Shown: positions 45,212 to 55,737 of the stretch, piece by piece
How positions within the stretch are numbered: the first letter of the stretch is position 1
Layout of the letters: the number at the start of each line of letters is the position of its first letter
NCBI GenBank assembly: GCA_940337035.1
Contig: CALNHX010007708.1
Location: forward strand, 1-64,000
Direction of reading: 5' to 3'
DNA from: Agriotes lineatus
Taxonomy: Eukaryota > Arthropoda > Insecta > Coleoptera > Elateridae
DNA length: 64,000 nt
The notes under the pieces: generated by a model
The model's database searches: none
What the model saw: the letters and a program-made list of their open reading frames with translations, nothing else
Told to the model about the DNA's origin: nothing
Made by a program: the position numbers and the translations under genes

Positions 45212-46766
45212 TCATACGTTGTATCGCGTTCTATTTTTTTTTTTTTTAGATTCTAGCATATATATTTCTTGCGTGGCTTTTCTCTTCAGCGATACTTCTT
45301 CACTTTCCTGTTGCTCTTCTTTTCTTCTTTGTTCCAAAGCCGACTTATATTTGAAGCTAGAATTTTTTACATAGGATCTCATTTTGTCACTAATGACAAC
45401 ATTTAAAACATCACCCTTGCTGTGTACAGCATCATAAACAACACGCTGACAAGTAAGAGATTCTTCTTTTAAATTTTCTACTAATAAATGTTTATTAATG
45501 GAAAATCCAGCCTCTACATTAGCATTTCCATGGGACATAATCAAAATGAATTTAACAATGTTCCATAAATTTTCGAATTCATGTCCCACAAGCAAACAAT
45601 GATAAAAGCAATCCAGTCTCTCAGCCTCTTTATACAAAGCGATTTCAGAAATCTTAGTTTTAATAAATGTCGCATATTCAATTTTTGATCGTTCTGCTGT
45701 AGTCGCTGTAATAATCTCATGATCATGTAATATTTCTAGTAATTTATCAAATTTTTCCATTAACCATGATACAGAATTAGTATTAATTGTTTTTGGATTA
45801 AGCTAAGTAACTGCATGTACCAACAGATACTTTATACAACATCTTTCTGTTATTTTTTTTTACAGTTGCCTTCACAAAATGCTGGCAATCTTTTAAAAAT
45901 AATAATTTGTCTTTTTAATTTAATTTTTTGTTCTTTAAATACCTTCTTGTTTCAAATCCCACATCAACATCCTTCACGTTTTTCAGATTAGAAGCATTTT
46001 CCAAATTAATTTGTAGGATTTGCTGTATATTTAAATCTGATGTATCAACTTTTACAATTCGACACAATAAATTTCAGATTAATGCTTCCATATCGTCTTT
46101 TAAAAAAGATAACATTGGATTAGAAGTTTGATACTTCTTTAAAAATGGTTCTAATATAGAAGCAATCAATGCAAAGAAAGCTAATTTTGGTTTTATAAAT
46201 GAATCTTTACAACCTGACTTAACATTTGTTACTGAAATATTTACTGGCAGTTTAGTTTTAGAGTGTTCTATGTAAGTTTTTATGTGATCTAGAATTTCAA
46301 TAGCTCTAGTTGCTGCAGAATGATTCTCAACCCATCGTGTTACACAAAATTTCTTGGGAAAATGGTGGGATTCGGTCACGTTTTGAAAATTTGCTCTTCG
46401 CTTGGGAGAATCCTTAAATAGATAATAAATTCCTCTAAGGAATTCATTCATTTTCCAGCCAGCAGATTTGTGCCCAGTTTGCAATGCTCCATGTACTATA
46501 TGAAGCCCACAAGAACCAATATCAAGTATCTTTTTTGTTGTTGACTTCATCCGATGTTCTTTTAATAAAGAAAAAAACTTCCAATTAACATTAAGGCCGC
46601 CCATGGAAATCTACAAGAATATTATTATTAGATAACTTGTTTAATGTAACTAAATTATTTATAAAACTTATTACCTGTAAAATCCTATTTAAATGAAGGG
46701 ATTGAACTTCATCTAAAAAATATTTTAAATGTTGTATAATGGAAGACTTGATACTATTAATTTAAT
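45212..46766 (-). pseudogene. hAT-like transposase relic with a retained short intron
   Basis: Read on the minus strand: IIQHLKYFLDEVQSLHLNRI, LQ up to 46675; a 64-base GT/AG intron (46674-46611); then ISMGGLNVNWKFFSLLKEH, GSCGLHIVHGALQTGHKSAG, KKFCVTRWVENHSAATRAIE; a TGA at 46074-46076; DLNIQQILQINLENAS and DVDVGFETRRYLKN in the same frame; a frameshifted part around 45830-45900; and the C-terminal dimerisation region SHGNANVEAGFSINKHLLVE with basic tail KKKKNRTRY. This is the SMDGPNVNWKF...RWVEN...ILSHGNA.VERGFS.NK layout of hAT-like transposases related to ZNF862-type proteins. Not functional. Its N-terminus and BED finger were not found. Confidence 0.7.
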
Positions 46767-46784
46767 GAAACGGCAGTTGGCCGT

Positions 46785-47110
46785 ATCTGAACATTTGCGT
46801 CCACGAAAACAGACAGTAAAGGCAGTATCTAACAAAACAAAAAAAGAAGGCGGTTTCTACACGCAGATACTGCTTTTCACTTTTGCATTTTGCATATGAC
46901 GCCTTCTTGCGCTTTATAAGTAACAAAATTTCTGTAAATACCGCCTTTTTTCATCTGAAAATCATAGTTACAGTGCAGATATCGATTTGTTACTTACCTA
47001 AAATGATTGGAATTTTGTACCAATTCCAACGATACCAATAACTCAATTTCAATTTTTTTGTAGATACCGCCTTCTTGCTTATGACGGCAGTATTGAGCTA
47101 TACACATTTC
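46785..47110. repeat. Region with repeated GATACCGCCTTCTTGC motif
   Basis: The motif TA(A/G)ATACCGCCTTCTTGC, or its complement, occurs about five times (for example near 46850, 46910, 46943 and 47065), together with CAGTATCT / AGATACTG. Clustered short repeats beside the hAT-like relic may be subterminal transposase-binding repeats. Non-coding. Confidence 0.45.
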
Positions 47111-47833
47111 AAACTAAATTAATCTTAATAGTAATTTACGTTACGAGACCGGAAAGCAGTGTTTTGCAGGTCGAACCAAGTAGATTCCAAACTTGGGGAG
47201 CTCACGGTTTTATGTATTTCTTAGGTAATCTTCAAAATGTCGCTATAATAAAGGAAACAAATTGTTATACTTCGTGTAGCTCATCTTTGATCGGCATACC
47301 TGAAAATCAGCGCGTATGCAGGTTTATTACCGACATCGGGGTACAAAGCCAACTCTTTTTACTGCAACGTTTCCCTCGTATGATTCTTCGTTGATCGGCA
47401 TACCTGAAAATCAGCCCGTATGCAGGGTACAACGCCAGCTCTGTGGTATATTTGCAGGGCAATCAAAGCGATGAACAACAATTTGCAAAAGTTTCGTAGT
47501 CAAAATAATTTATAGGTTATGTGTAAACATCAGAGTCAGAGACACATTTAATATGCTTAAAAAGCACGGCTTCAATATTTCTTTGCTTCGGCCGTTGGTT
47601 GCATTCAGTAACTCTCTTTATTATTAACCAAAATTCACTTGCCCTTAAATCTGTGTCAACAGTTTTAAAAAACACAAGAAACAGGCATAATAAAAAATTG
47701 TTTTCTGTGATAATATCGCTATTAAAAGTTAAGGGAAGTTTGTTTACAAAAACCCGAAAATAGAAATGGTGGAATGCAACTGTGGTACTTTTAGTTGTGT
47801 AAACACGGCTTTTAGTCTTCTGCATTATTATAA
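47111..47833. repeat. No firm gene; 104-bp direct repeat at 47286-47430
   Basis: GATCGGCATACCTGAAAATC with AGC(G/C)CGTATGCAGG occurs at about 47289 and again at about 47393, and flanking bases also match, suggesting an old tandem duplication. A partial ACGAGACCGGAAA end at 47132-47158 belongs to the 2661-3048 family. A minus-strand frame at 47517-47825 is open but not recognised. Confidence 0.45.
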
Positions 47834-48754
47834 GTGATTATAGGTGATATTATCTGGTGTTCTATTGTGTGGAGTAATACGTCTCCAAGGTGTAGTTGTT
47901 CCTTTGACGCTTTCTTGTACAGCGGATGTGTATTGTCTTACTGCTTCATCTATGTTTTGGGGTTCATTCAAGGGTCCAGGCCATTTCAGTTTTTGATTGA
48001 GAGTTTGGAATGCCTTCTAATCAGTTTTTCCCTCAGCTATTTTCGGATTTGGCTGTATTGTCTGCTGTGTATCTTGAGCAGTTATAATTACAGGTAGATG
48101 ATCTGAATCTAGTTCAGTTATTACCGTTTGCTTAATAGGATCTCTGAAATTTCTATGTAGGGCCACATCTAAGATATCTGGTAGATGGTCCATTCTATAA
48201 GGAAAATAGGTATATTCACTCGGTGCTGATATTGTTATACCGTGATCAGTCATGATATTGTGTAGCATTATTCCAGCTGGATTATTAGCACGACATCCCC
48301 ATATTGTATTCTTTGCGTTTAAATCTCTGAGCAACAACGTTGGCTCGTTGATATTCAATAGATTACAGATATCATAATCCAGCATTCGTTTATTTGGCTG
48401 TTTGTAGGCACTAATTAAGGTTACCGATTTATTGGTTTTCATTTGGACTTTTACAGCTATAGCCTCAATGTGTTCTATATCAGGAAGGTCTGTTAGGTGG
48501 TGTTTTAGTTTCTTTTTTATTATTATAGCTAGTCCACCAGAGGCAATTTCTGCATCTCTATCATTTCGATGTACATGGTGGCCAGAGATTCTGAGGACCT
48601 CAGTGCTTGTTAAGTGTGTCTCGGTTATACAGGCGATATCAATAGCATGTCGCGCAAGAAATTCAATGAAGATTGAGCGTTGGTTTTTTAGTCCATTGGC
48701 GTTCCAATTGACTACTGTTAAGTTTGTTATTACATGTACATTATTTGGATTCAT
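47834..48754 (-). pseudogene. Jockey ORF2, endonuclease part
   Basis: 245 codons from ATG 48754: TVVNWNANGLKNQRSIFIEF (N of the metal site), IDIACITETHLT (catalytic E), GGLAIIIKKKL, LISAYKQPNKRM, LLLRDLNAKNTIWGCR (GDFNAK with G changed to R), and ITELDSDHLPVIITA with the final SDH. A TAG at 48017-48019 stops it, but the frame continues as KAFQTLNQKLKWPGPLNEPQ and VKGTTTPWRRITPHN to a stop near 47834, so the ancestral protein ran on towards the RT, which is absent here. Confidence 0.85.
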
Positions 48755-48944
48755 TAGTTAGGAGAGATGATAGTATTGTTGTTAAGAGTGGCATTCGTTT
48801 GTCCAAATGAGGAATAAGCAATTCAACTAATTTTTGTAATATAATGGTAGGTTCTAGGGGATTAGTAGATGATCGATGGTTGGGTTGGGGTGTATTTTGC
48901 TGGTGTAGTCTCAACAGTGGGGGTTGGGTTTTCTTGGTTTCTTG

Positions 48945-49941
48945 TTACGATGTTGCGGCTTGGGCGTATGTTCTGTTTTGGGTTCGATAGCTACTGTTTC
49001 TGGTCTGATTTTGGCTTATTTGGTAATAATAACTACATCCTTTGTAGTTTTGCGGATGTTTTTCTAGGCAGTTAACGCACTGAGGGTCTTTTCCAGGTTC
49101 CTTAGGACAATTGTTATATAAGTGTTGATCAGTACATTTTACGCAACACGGTTGGGACTGGCAATAATTCCGAGTATGGCCGTATAACTGGCATTTTTTG
49201 CATAGTGGAATCTCTTTCGATTTCCTTCTTAATTCGACTTTTACTATACAGTAATTGAGTTTTTCCAGACCGAGTATTTGTTTACCTTCTTGGGTATTAC
49301 TGACGTCCACTGCGCACAGTGGGATTGGGTACCTGTTCTTATTGTATAGTCTAGCGACCTTTATAACAGGAAATTTTAGATAATCTAGTTCGCTTTTAAT
49401 TTCCGTTTCAGTTAGCGATACAGGCACTTTGCGTATTATCACAGATAAATTGTTGTTCTAATACTAAATAACAATATTTTTTAAATAGGGTCCGTGAAGC
49501 TGTGATAATTTAAGTTATTATCGGAGAAATGTTTCGTCATCGCCCGATAATCTTCTATGCTCGTAACATTAATTCGTAATTGGTTATTTTTGTGTAAGGT
49601 CGTAAATTTACTTTTAGCATTACCCTTGAGGTCAGCCAGTATTTCCTGGTATCTGAGTTTGTCTGCATTGTGCAGATATATTGGAGGAATTTTTAACTTC
49701 TTCATATTTGTTTCAGGAGATTGTTCCATTCATTTCTGTTGTACGTAGTATCCATATTGCTTATTGCAGCAGCATGTTTTCCTTGACAGATAATGGAGCT
49801 TGCCTTTTCTATTTGATCGGTAGTTACAAATAATTTATTTTTAGAGGTTTAATTTTCTTGATTGAATAAGTATTTTTTGTTGGGTTCAGTCAAAGGTAGC
49901 GTTAATTCGTCGCTGTTTCTTTTGTTGCTTGTTTGCGCCAT
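48945..49941 (-). pseudogene. Jockey ORF1 (Gag-like, zinc knuckles), broken
   Basis: Starts at ATG 49941 (MAQTSNKRNSDELTLPLTEP), is stopped near 49850, continues in frame as DQIEKASSIICQGKHAAAIS, shifts frame near 49735 to MKKLKIPPIYLHNADKLRYQ and YRAMTKHFSDNNLNYHSF, stops at 49481, and resumes as VPVSLTETEIKSELDYLKFP with PLCKKCQLYGHTRNYCQSQP, CCVKC, LYNNCPKEPGKDPQCVNC. The last part is a PRE/C2HC-type region with three Cys knuckles, typical of Jockey-clade Gag proteins. At least two frameshifts and two stops. Confidence 0.8.
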
Positions 49942-49974
49942 TTTACGAGGGAACCCCTCCGCAGGGGTTCTTAG

Positions 49975-50931
49975 ATAGTTAATAATAGCCGGTAAATTAG
50001 TTTGTTTTGTATGTAACAGTACTTACACATCGGTTGGCGCACGGAAAGAAGTTATCACTTGCAGTTCGAAAGTTAAAGTGATACTTTCCCTTGTATCTGA
50101 AATGAGGTTGCTTGACCAGCGTAATTGCTTTGGCGGTGTGTTTGCGCTATCTCGGAGGTTTTAAAAATTTACGATTTCAGATGAAAATTTCTTTGCCAAC
50201 CGACACTTTATACCTCCGGTCGCCTAACCTTTTCAACACAATTCCTGGCTGCCATATGGAATTGAGTTTCAGCTGGACCAGAATTTTTACACCTCTTTTT
50301 AAAGCGCAGAATTCTTTAGCTCCTTTTTATTATAGTAATACGCTTACTTATTTTGATTACTTTGAATATTTTTATTATATTCGAATTGGTTTATTATGTA
50401 GGGCTCTAATTTGTTCAATATTAGGAGTAACAGAGGGTTTCTAGCCGCTGGTGACATTAAAATTTACGAGGAATACTAGTTGCGACGGTTGGTATATTCC
50501 ATAATTGCAGCATTTCTAAATAAATATCTTTTATTTGAAATCGGCACTGAAGAACATCAAAATTGTCATTAAACTATGAGATATCGGCAGTGAAGTACCT
50601 AATCCATTGTTTTACGATTTTTTGTAGGTAACCGTGCGACAGATAAACGTCAACATAACCTACAAAAATTGGTTAAAATGTAATTTTACAATTTCTCGAT
50701 TTAAAATAAACAAAAATTTAATGTATCCCCTCCTTTTTATCCTTCATGTAGTTTATTTGCCTCGGCCCTACGGGCCTCTACAGTTAAATCCACATTGGTA
50801 ATCATTTTTGCTTTCACATTTAATTGTTTGCCTCTTATATTCGTCGAAAATATTTGTTTCCGTTACTACACAAATTTGGTCATTTTGATCTAAGTCTTTA
50901 TTTGCGGCTTCAAATAGGCGTGCACTAGAGC
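49975..50931. other. No firm gene; coding-like minus frame at 50768-50925
   Basis: A minus-strand stretch gives RLFEAANKDLDQNDQICVVT and EYKRQTIKCESKNDYQCGFN. It reads like protein but is cut on its upstream side by the hAT-type terminus at 50932 and was not recognised. The plus frame at 50112-50444 shows no family features. Confidence 0.35.
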
Positions 50932-51010
50932 AGTGATTCCCAAAGTCGGCAATATCGCCCCTTGGGGGGGGGGGGGACTGGAACGATCGGCGGGTGCATT
51001 TGGGGGCAGG
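50932..51010 (+). mobile_element. hAT-type transposon terminus with long G run
   Basis: CAGTGATTCCCAAAGTCGGC, then AATATCGCCCCTTGGGGGGG, is a hAT-type end (CAG.GATTCCCAA..). The preceding eight bases CACTAGAG would be the target duplication, but the matching right end was not found, so limits are open. A run of 13 G lies at about 50965-50977. Confidence 0.5.
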
Positions 51011-52340
51011 TGAATAAAAATAAGGGGGCGGTGAAAGCTTAAAGAAGGAAGAGAAGATAAGAAGATTTAGAAAAACCATTCGTACATATTTCATCTGTTG
51101 TGTAACATAGTGTAACATTATTTTCCAAATAAACACACAAAATGCAAGTTACAGATTTATTTATTCCATGAAGACTATTTACCATTATTAAATGTTTCTT
51201 ATTCTCCCTCATACCATTTGTTACTTTATTTATTCAGTCTGTTTATTCTCCGTTTCTTTAATTTTACTTTATCAAACCCTTTAATACACCATCCAGAAAG
51301 TAAATACCATTATAATAAAGGGTTTTTATTATTCAAATTTGCTTTTACTAAAAATACAGGTTACAAATTCAGAAAAGATTTGTTTATTTTAAAAATATCA
51401 TTTGCTCTAGCAATAATTTATAGAGTCCAGAGTACCAGATTTCGTATTTAGGCGTTTCACGTAGTAAGGGGTGGAATGCAACACATTTGTTGTTGCCATA
51501 AATGCTCTAAAATGCCCTTTTTCGTGATAAATGCTATATTTTGAATAAATGCCATATTTGAATGCTATATTTCAATCAAAATCAATATTATGTGGCTAAT
51601 TCACAACAAAAGGGCTTACAAATTTCAAAATAGACATGCAAAATTTTTCGTAAGTGCCAGGTACTAAGGTCGATGACCCGTGGCGGGGGTGACCGCTCGT
51701 CGCGCGCCTCAGCGCTCAGGTAAGTATCCCGTTACGTCCACTCGTCAGAAACAACCCCGCGCTCTCCCCCTTCCTTTCCATGCACCTCGGATACTTACGT
51801 TTCACTTATTTGCCTTGTACCCGTCGTTTTTATCAGATTACTTTGTCTTTTGTATTTGTGTTGTGGGATTTTTAATATTACTGGTGACATTTTTTCTAAA
51901 AGTTCAACTTTTTGAAATAAATACTTACTATTTTTTATGCTTTGTTTTGAAATAAGTGCCATTTTATATGCCATATTTTGAAAAAATAAATGCCATTTTG
52001 CTATGCTATATTTTGAAAAAATACGGGAATATTTTGACGGACTCTTAATAATAATTTATATAAAATTTCTATATGGCATATTTTATTATAACATTTCGCA
52101 ATAGACTTTTTCAGATAATCATTTGAGTTTGGCTTTCACACGCAAGGAGCTCATAGCGGTCTTGCTAAACGCTGACCGTTTGTTATGACATAGTACGAAA
52201 GCGACCTTGTAAATCAATCACTTTCCACTTTGAAATAATGTTATTTTTAGAAGAAGCGGTATGTAAATAGTATACAGGCTGTTATGGAAATTAGTGCAAA
52301 TATTTTAACCAATAATAGGAATCAGACCCTCCAGGTAAGT
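51011..52340. repeat. Non-coding; clustered AATGCYATATTTTGAAAAAA motifs
   Basis: The motif AAATGC(C/T)ATATTTTGA recurs around 51520-51600 and 51945-52030, bracketing a GC-rich piece at 51660-51790 that contains a good donor (CTCAG|GTAAGT at 51716-51725). No recognisable protein. The brackets suggest an old mobile element. Confidence 0.4.
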
Positions 52341-52950
52341 TTAATACGTGCGGCTATAGGGCTCGAGCCGCCCTCCGGCGGGAAGTGTATTACGATTCTT
52401 ATAGGTAGGTACTGTTATTAATAGATTTAGGTTATTTTGCGGGTTAAACACCTCGGTGAAGTGGTTCGTGGTGCCGGTATTTGCGCTTAGGAAAGGAGCG
52501 ATGGGGAGTCGCTTTAAGCAGTTAACCCTGTAAGACAGTTCATCTGCCAAATTAAGGTTTAAGCCTGAAGGATTCTATTTTGCAAGACAGTGCAGCTGCC
52601 AAGACCTAATCGAATTCCAGCTGCTTCGCTTTACAGAATTAGTTATGAACAGAAAGTTTAGCCTTAGGGCTGACAGTTCAGCTGCCACCTCCCTTATAGT
52701 CTGGACTGGTAAGGGTTGTAGGCTTACTCCGTTAGACAGTTGAGCTGCCAGGTTGGGGGACTCGGCCAGGAAGAGGAAGGAAGGGAAAGTCCAGGGACTC
52801 AAGTGGGATGAACCCAAGCCAAATACTCAAGAAAGGAAAAGCCATCCAGCTTCATAACACTTAAGTACCTCTACATTTGTTACAATATTCCATAAAAGGC
52901 CGACACCTAACTGTATAAGGACTAAAAATTAAATAAATAAATAAATTTAA
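52341..52950 (+). repeat. Possible LINE/SINE 3' end with (TAAA)n tail and repeated 16-mer
   Basis: High-complexity, GC-richer sequence ending in ATTAAATAAATAAATAAATT (52928-52949), as at the 3' end of a retroposon. It carries four copies of GACAGTTSAGCTGCCA (52534, 52586, 52672, 52735). No coding frame is convincing. Confidence 0.4.
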
Positions 52951-53158
52951 ATAAGAAATGCCAGTCTTTGAAACATGCCAGAATAAATGGATTTGTTTTA
53001 TTTACCAGACCCAAATAATTCCAAGAAAAAATAACAGATATATAATTATAGTTTCATTATTTTATTTTATTTATATTATTTCTATGGTATGCAGTATCTT
53101 ATTTTGTAGAAATTATTAATAAAAGTTAATTACAGCAAATACAGTTTTCTTGTGCTTT

Positions 53159-53870
53159 ATAAAGGATGTTTTTTTAGAGGCGTAGAACTTTAAATTGAAA
53201 TAAAACACAGAAAAATGTTTTTAATATCCACGAAATTGGCTTTATTTGAAAGATAATTTTATGGCATTTATGTTTGAATATGATTTCGGGCATTGACCGC
53301 CGCGGCTGGCGTGTACATGAGGTAATCTGAAGATTTAATTTTCACACACTCTTCACCGTAAATCAGGCTGTATTTCGGCAATAACGAGTCGAATGTTGGC
53401 TTCCAAGTGCTCAATTGTTTATCGAAGTAGACATGCAACTTTACATATCCTCAAAGAAAATAATCTAATGGCGTCAAATCGCACGAAAGAGGTGGCCAGT
53501 TAACAGATCCATTTCGTGGATCTGTTAACTGACCACCTCTTTCGTGCGATTTCATGCCGGTATATTATTTTCTTTGCGGATATGTCAAGTCGCATGTCTA
53601 CTTCGATAAACCGGAAACAATTGAGCACTTGGAAGCCAACATTCGACGCTTATTGCGATTTACTGATTTACTGCGAAGAGTGTGTGAAAATTGGACCTCC
53701 AGATTACGTCATGTACACGCCAGCCGCGGCGGTCAATGCCCGAAATCATATTCAAACATAAATGCCATAAAATTATCTTTCAAATAAAGCCAATTTCGTG
53801 GATATTAAAAACATTTTTCTGTGTTTTATTTCAATTTAAAGTTCTACGCCTCTAAAAAAAACACCCTTTA
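53159..53870. mobile_element. Palindrome of two mariner-type 3' ends joined head to head
   Basis: Left arm 53159-53510 and right arm 53518-53870 are inverted copies (roughly 90 percent alike by eye) around a seven-base centre. Each outer end is TAAAGG(G/A)TGTTTTTTT followed by AGAGGCGTAGAACTTTAAAT, a transposon terminus. Each arm encodes, pointing outward, the C-terminal part of a mariner-like transposase. The middle and left half of the parent element are absent. Confidence 0.85.
53518..53787 (+). pseudogene. C-terminal transposase fragment (right arm; mirrored in left arm)
   Basis: Frame with MPVYYFLCGYVKSHVYFDKP, ETIEHLEANIRRLL, VCENWTSRLRHVHASRGGQC. It matches the D.TP.D.FLWGYVK..VY..KP..I..L...I tail common to insect mariner-like (DUF4817-type) transposases, the block holding the third catalytic Asp; here the DLTPLDYFLWG core reads DFMPVYYFLCG. 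A stop at 53785-53787 ends it just before the terminal repeat. The left arm carries the same codons on the minus strand. Confidence 0.75.
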
Positions 53871-54480
53871 CTTTATAACGTGCTTGAGACTAAGCCTTAT
53901 ACAAGATGGTGAAATGCTGGTTTGTGAGGACGTTAAAAAGAAGTGCTTCGGCTAGGTCGAAGTGGGCGTGGATCTCGATCCAGCTGCAGCGTAGTCGCGG
54001 TGGAGACAACTAAAACAAACATAAACAAGGGCGCCAAGAACCTATTAGCCTTTTCTAAGTACGTCACAGTGACGTCATAGCTCCGCCCAACAACTGCTAA
54101 TGGAGGACAACCTTTGTATGGTTTGTTAGCTGGCTTTTGGTGATTTTTCAATGTTTAGGCAAAAATCGATATAACTTTAGGCGTTATAAGTGTAGTTTAG
54201 TTTATAAGTAATTAAGTTAGTAATTTTATGGATTTATTGTGTTATTTAAAACTATCGTGATTCGTGGTTGAGCAATAACTACACTGTGTGACCGAACTAT
54301 CTGGAAGGTAGAGGTATTTTTGATTTAATTTTTAAATAAATGTATAACTTCAGGTGTCAAATTTGTTATTACCTCGTTGCCTTTTTCTAGGCGCCTCTTT
54401 TTAGCGCTACTATACCTGCTTGGTGCTCCAGATGAGGCTGCCATACTAAATACATAGCCAAGTTTTTGTGTTGGCACGTA
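53871..54480. other. No firm gene; GC-rich patch and a possible minus-strand exon
   Basis: On the minus strand an ATG at about 54444 opens MAASSGAPSRYSSAKKRRLE, KGNE up to a GTAATA donor-like site. It could be a first exon of something, but no partner was found. The block 53930-54130 is GC-rich without a recognisable product. Confidence 0.2.
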
Positions 54481-55480
54481 CGAGGGAAGCGCCAAAATTT
54501 TCCGGCCTGATATAGATCCAGGTGGCGCAGCCTGTCAAAATTTTGGTAACACATTGGTTTAAGTCTTATTAGCCTTGGAAAAAACAAAAATGGATTTTAT
54601 GTCAATTAGTTTTCTTATAACTGACAATCGTTCATCACGATGTCAGAAGTCACGAAAATTGAATATCGAGCTGTTATCAAATTCCTTACTCGAGAAGGTA
54701 TTTCTCTTCAAAGCATCAAAGATCGGCTGGATGTGGTGTACGGGGTAAATTCCCCGTCTTATTCTGTGGTAAAATATCGGTCAAAACGGTTTTGAATGAG
54801 GCAGGAATCCTTGGAAGATGGCGCAAGAACAGGAAGGACGTTGGAAGTGGTGACGGACGACAAGATTGCCCTTGTTGAAGATCTCGTATTGACGCTTGAA
54901 AGAAATATCAAAAATGTCGGGGCTTTCAGATACAAGCGTTCGCCGAATCCTCCACGATCATTTAGGCATGAATAAAGTTAGTGCAAGGTGGGTTCCCAAA
55001 CATATCTCAGCAGTTCAGCGTCAGTGTCGTGTTGAATGTGCTCGCTCCTTTTTGGAGCTCTGTGGAGAAATCCCTATAGACGTGCTGAAGACAATTGTCA
55101 CAGGAGATGAAGCTATGGTTCTTTACTATGATCCTTTGTCCAAAAGGGAGTCGATAGAATGGAGACGAAAAGGAGAAGCACCGCCAAGAAGGTTCAGGGT
55201 CCATCAGTCGACAAAAAAGGTGATGACTACGATTTTTTGGGATTGGGAGGGCATTCTTCTCATAGACTTTAAAGAACGCAATACCACAGTCAACGGGGCA
55301 TATTATGCAGCACTCCTGCACAAATTACGACAAAACATTCGGGAGAAAAGACGTGGGAAACTAACCAGAGGCGTGCGTTTGCTGCACGATAATGCTGGAA
55401 TTGCGCAAGCCGCAATTCGTAACTGCGATTTCGAACAAATCGATTTCCTCCGGACATTAATTATTAAACTGGACTCGTTA
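54479..55480 (+). mobile_element. Mariner element relic, right end lost
   Basis: Begins with a TA followed by CGAGGGAAGCGCCAAAATTT, the style of a mariner terminus. The transposase occupies 54640-55492. Similarity stops before the third catalytic residue, and no inverted right end follows. Confidence 0.75.
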
Positions 55481-55492
55481 AACTCAAGATGA
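54640..55492 (+). pseudogene. Mariner transposase, frameshifted, C-terminus missing
   Basis: ATG at 54640: MSEVTKIEYRAVIKFLTREG (first HTH), then VKYRSKRF, TGA, MRQESLEDGARTGRTLEV. A frameshift near 54890 leads to LKEISKMSGLSDTSVRRILH (second HTH), WVPKHISAVQRQCRVECA, TIVTGDEAMVLYYDPLSKRE (first catalytic D), KKVMTTIFWDWEGILLIDF and RLLHDNAGIAQA (second catalytic D). The third D block (PYSPDLAPSDF) is lost; after CDFEQIDFL the sequence is unrelated. Layout and motifs match mariner transposases such as the one domesticated in SETMAR. Confidence 0.85.
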
Positions 55493-55737
55493 GTCCAAGA
55501 GTGAAAATTTACGATTGAGTTATTGTACTTGATCTGTCCGATAATTAAATAACACACGGGTCTCGTGCCAGCTAACAAGCGAGACTAGAATAATTCGCAA
55601 ACAGCTGGCAGCGAAATGTCCATAAATGAGTGAGTTACATCAGGCGCACAAGAAAATGCTTCTTAGGTGTTACCACTTAATATAGCGTGCGTACCCGATG
55701 GCCATGGCCTCGGCAGAATTGATTTGCTAATTGGCAC
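55493..55737. other. No gene seen
   Basis: Junction between the mariner relic and the gypsy element; no long terminal repeat is recognisable. Confidence 0.4.

Larger units (their letters stand above)
47834..49974 (-). mobile_element. Jockey-type LINE, 3'-truncated
   Basis: On the minus strand it has a 5' leader with a strong hairpin (GAACCCCTGCGGAGGGGTTC, 49974-49955), ORF1 (49941-48945) and the endonuclease at the start of ORF2 (48754 to about 47834). The reverse transcriptase and tail are missing, so the copy is cut at its 3' end, which is unusual for LINEs and points to later deletion or rearrangement. Confidence 0.7.

Noticed and set aside
47517..47825. 102-codon minus-strand frame with a THAP-like start (TTVAFHHF)
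   Set aside because: The Cys ligands of a THAP finger are absent and the rest matches nothing recognisable.
47834..48097. 87-codon plus-strand frame
   Set aside because: Shadow of the minus-strand Jockey ORF2, whose translation has clear endonuclease motifs.
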